23,398 nt of DNA, taken from a virus. Shown piece by piece: positions 23,261 to 23,398 of the stretch (position 1 is the stretch's first letter; the number at the start of each line of letters is the position of its first letter). Under the pieces are notes generated by a model. That model made no database searches and was not told where the DNA came from. It saw nothing but the letters and a program-made list of their open reading frames with translations. The DNA lies in IMG/VR virus record IMGVR_UViG_3300048537_000020, positions 1 through 23,398 of that record; one strand, written 5' to 3'. The translations under genes were made by a program, and so were the position numbers.

Positions 23261-23307
23261 CGAGGCTCATAACCTCGAGGTCCTAGGTTCGAATCCTAGC
23301 CCCGCCA
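23261..23307 (+). tRNA. 3' part of a CAT-anticodon tRNA; att core candidate
   Basis: Anticodon arm CGAGG-CTCATAA-CCTCG (23261-23277, anticodon CAT at 23268-23270), variable loop AGGTC, T arm CTAGG-TTCGAAT-CCTAG (23283-23299), acceptor 3' strand CCCCGCC and discriminator A at 23307. All pair correctly, but the D arm and the matching GGCGGGG 5' acceptor are absent directly upstream. The anticodon stem lacks the three G-C pairs of initiator tRNA, so elongator Met or Ile2 is likely. A 3' fragment is what integration into a tRNA gene leaves at one prophage end. Confidence 0.8.
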
Positions 23308-23310
23308 CTT

Positions 23311-23379
23311 CCGGGAGTCGGGGGTGTCCGCAAGGTCCCCACGGGTTCCATTTGCCGGTGTCCCGCGAACACGGCTCCC
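23311..23379 (+). other. Imperfect long inverted repeat after the tRNA fragment
   Basis: CCGGGAG (from 23311) pairs with CTCCCGG (to 23379), and a second block, TGTCCGC near 23326, pairs imperfectly with GCGAACA further inside. If the tRNA fragment is the prophage end, this is host DNA just downstream of the original tRNA gene. No T-run follows. Role unknown. Confidence 0.35.
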
Positions 23380-23398
23380 GGGACTTCTTGACATTTAT

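Noticed and set aside
23201-23307. A complete tRNA using GCGGGG near 23202 as the 5' acceptor
   Set aside because: Six of seven pairs could form, but the spacing to the anticodon is far too long and no D arm is present; a chance match in GC-rich DNA is more likely.

Overview
The window holds the late (head and tail) gene block of a siphovirus-like temperate phage or prophage, followed by a short accessory/early-type region and a tRNA-derived attachment-site candidate at the right end. Gene order follows the lambda/HK97 plan: small terminase, large terminase (GpA family), portal, protease-capsid, decoration, connector and completion proteins, tube-like protein, chaperone-position gene, tape measure, tip proteins. 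The sequence is GC-rich, start codons are often GTG, and genes are tightly packed with ATGA or TGATG overlaps. The many zinc-ribbon proteins and a minus-strand membrane protein with 'F-x-L-x-D-x-x-G-R' repeats suggest a Planctomycetes-like host. That host assignment is inference from the protein families, not proof.

Layout. 1-3656: packaging module (5'-truncated TerS, zinc-ribbon coiled-coil protein, TerL, then a small protein built on a duplicated TerL 3' end, then a two-zinc-ribbon protein). 3657-3847: non-coding gap with a perfect dyad, a possible extended -10 promoter and a structured, Rho-independently terminated short transcript candidate. 3848-7927: small gpW-position protein, portal, and a protease-major capsid fusion with a second, well-placed internal start. 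7983-10349: decoration protein with a C-terminal jelly-roll-like domain, then three connector/completion genes. 10354-15022: tube-like tail protein, small proteins, a chaperone-position gene with a nine-A slippery run, and the tape measure. 15026-19126: tail-tip proteins. 19127-19778: HNH endonuclease module with its own promoter and 5' hairpin, apparently inserted between tail genes. 19771-20929: Cys-rich and zinc-ribbon small proteins. 20916-21455: one minus-strand membrane protein (moron-like).

21456-22000 has no convincing gene but carries dyads, iteron-like repeats and a good promoter, and probably is a control or origin region. Downstream, two short genes (22051 and 22273) are each preceded by copies of a ~47-base leader element. 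The hairpin stems of the two copies differ by compensatory changes, the best candidate here for an undescribed cis-acting RNA. Then come a GC-rich structured stretch, a HTH protein, a small basic protein, and at 23261-23307 the 3' part of a CAT-anticodon tRNA without its 5' part, the expected form of an att core after tRNA-site integration.

No integrase, lysis or replication enzyme is recognisable in the window.
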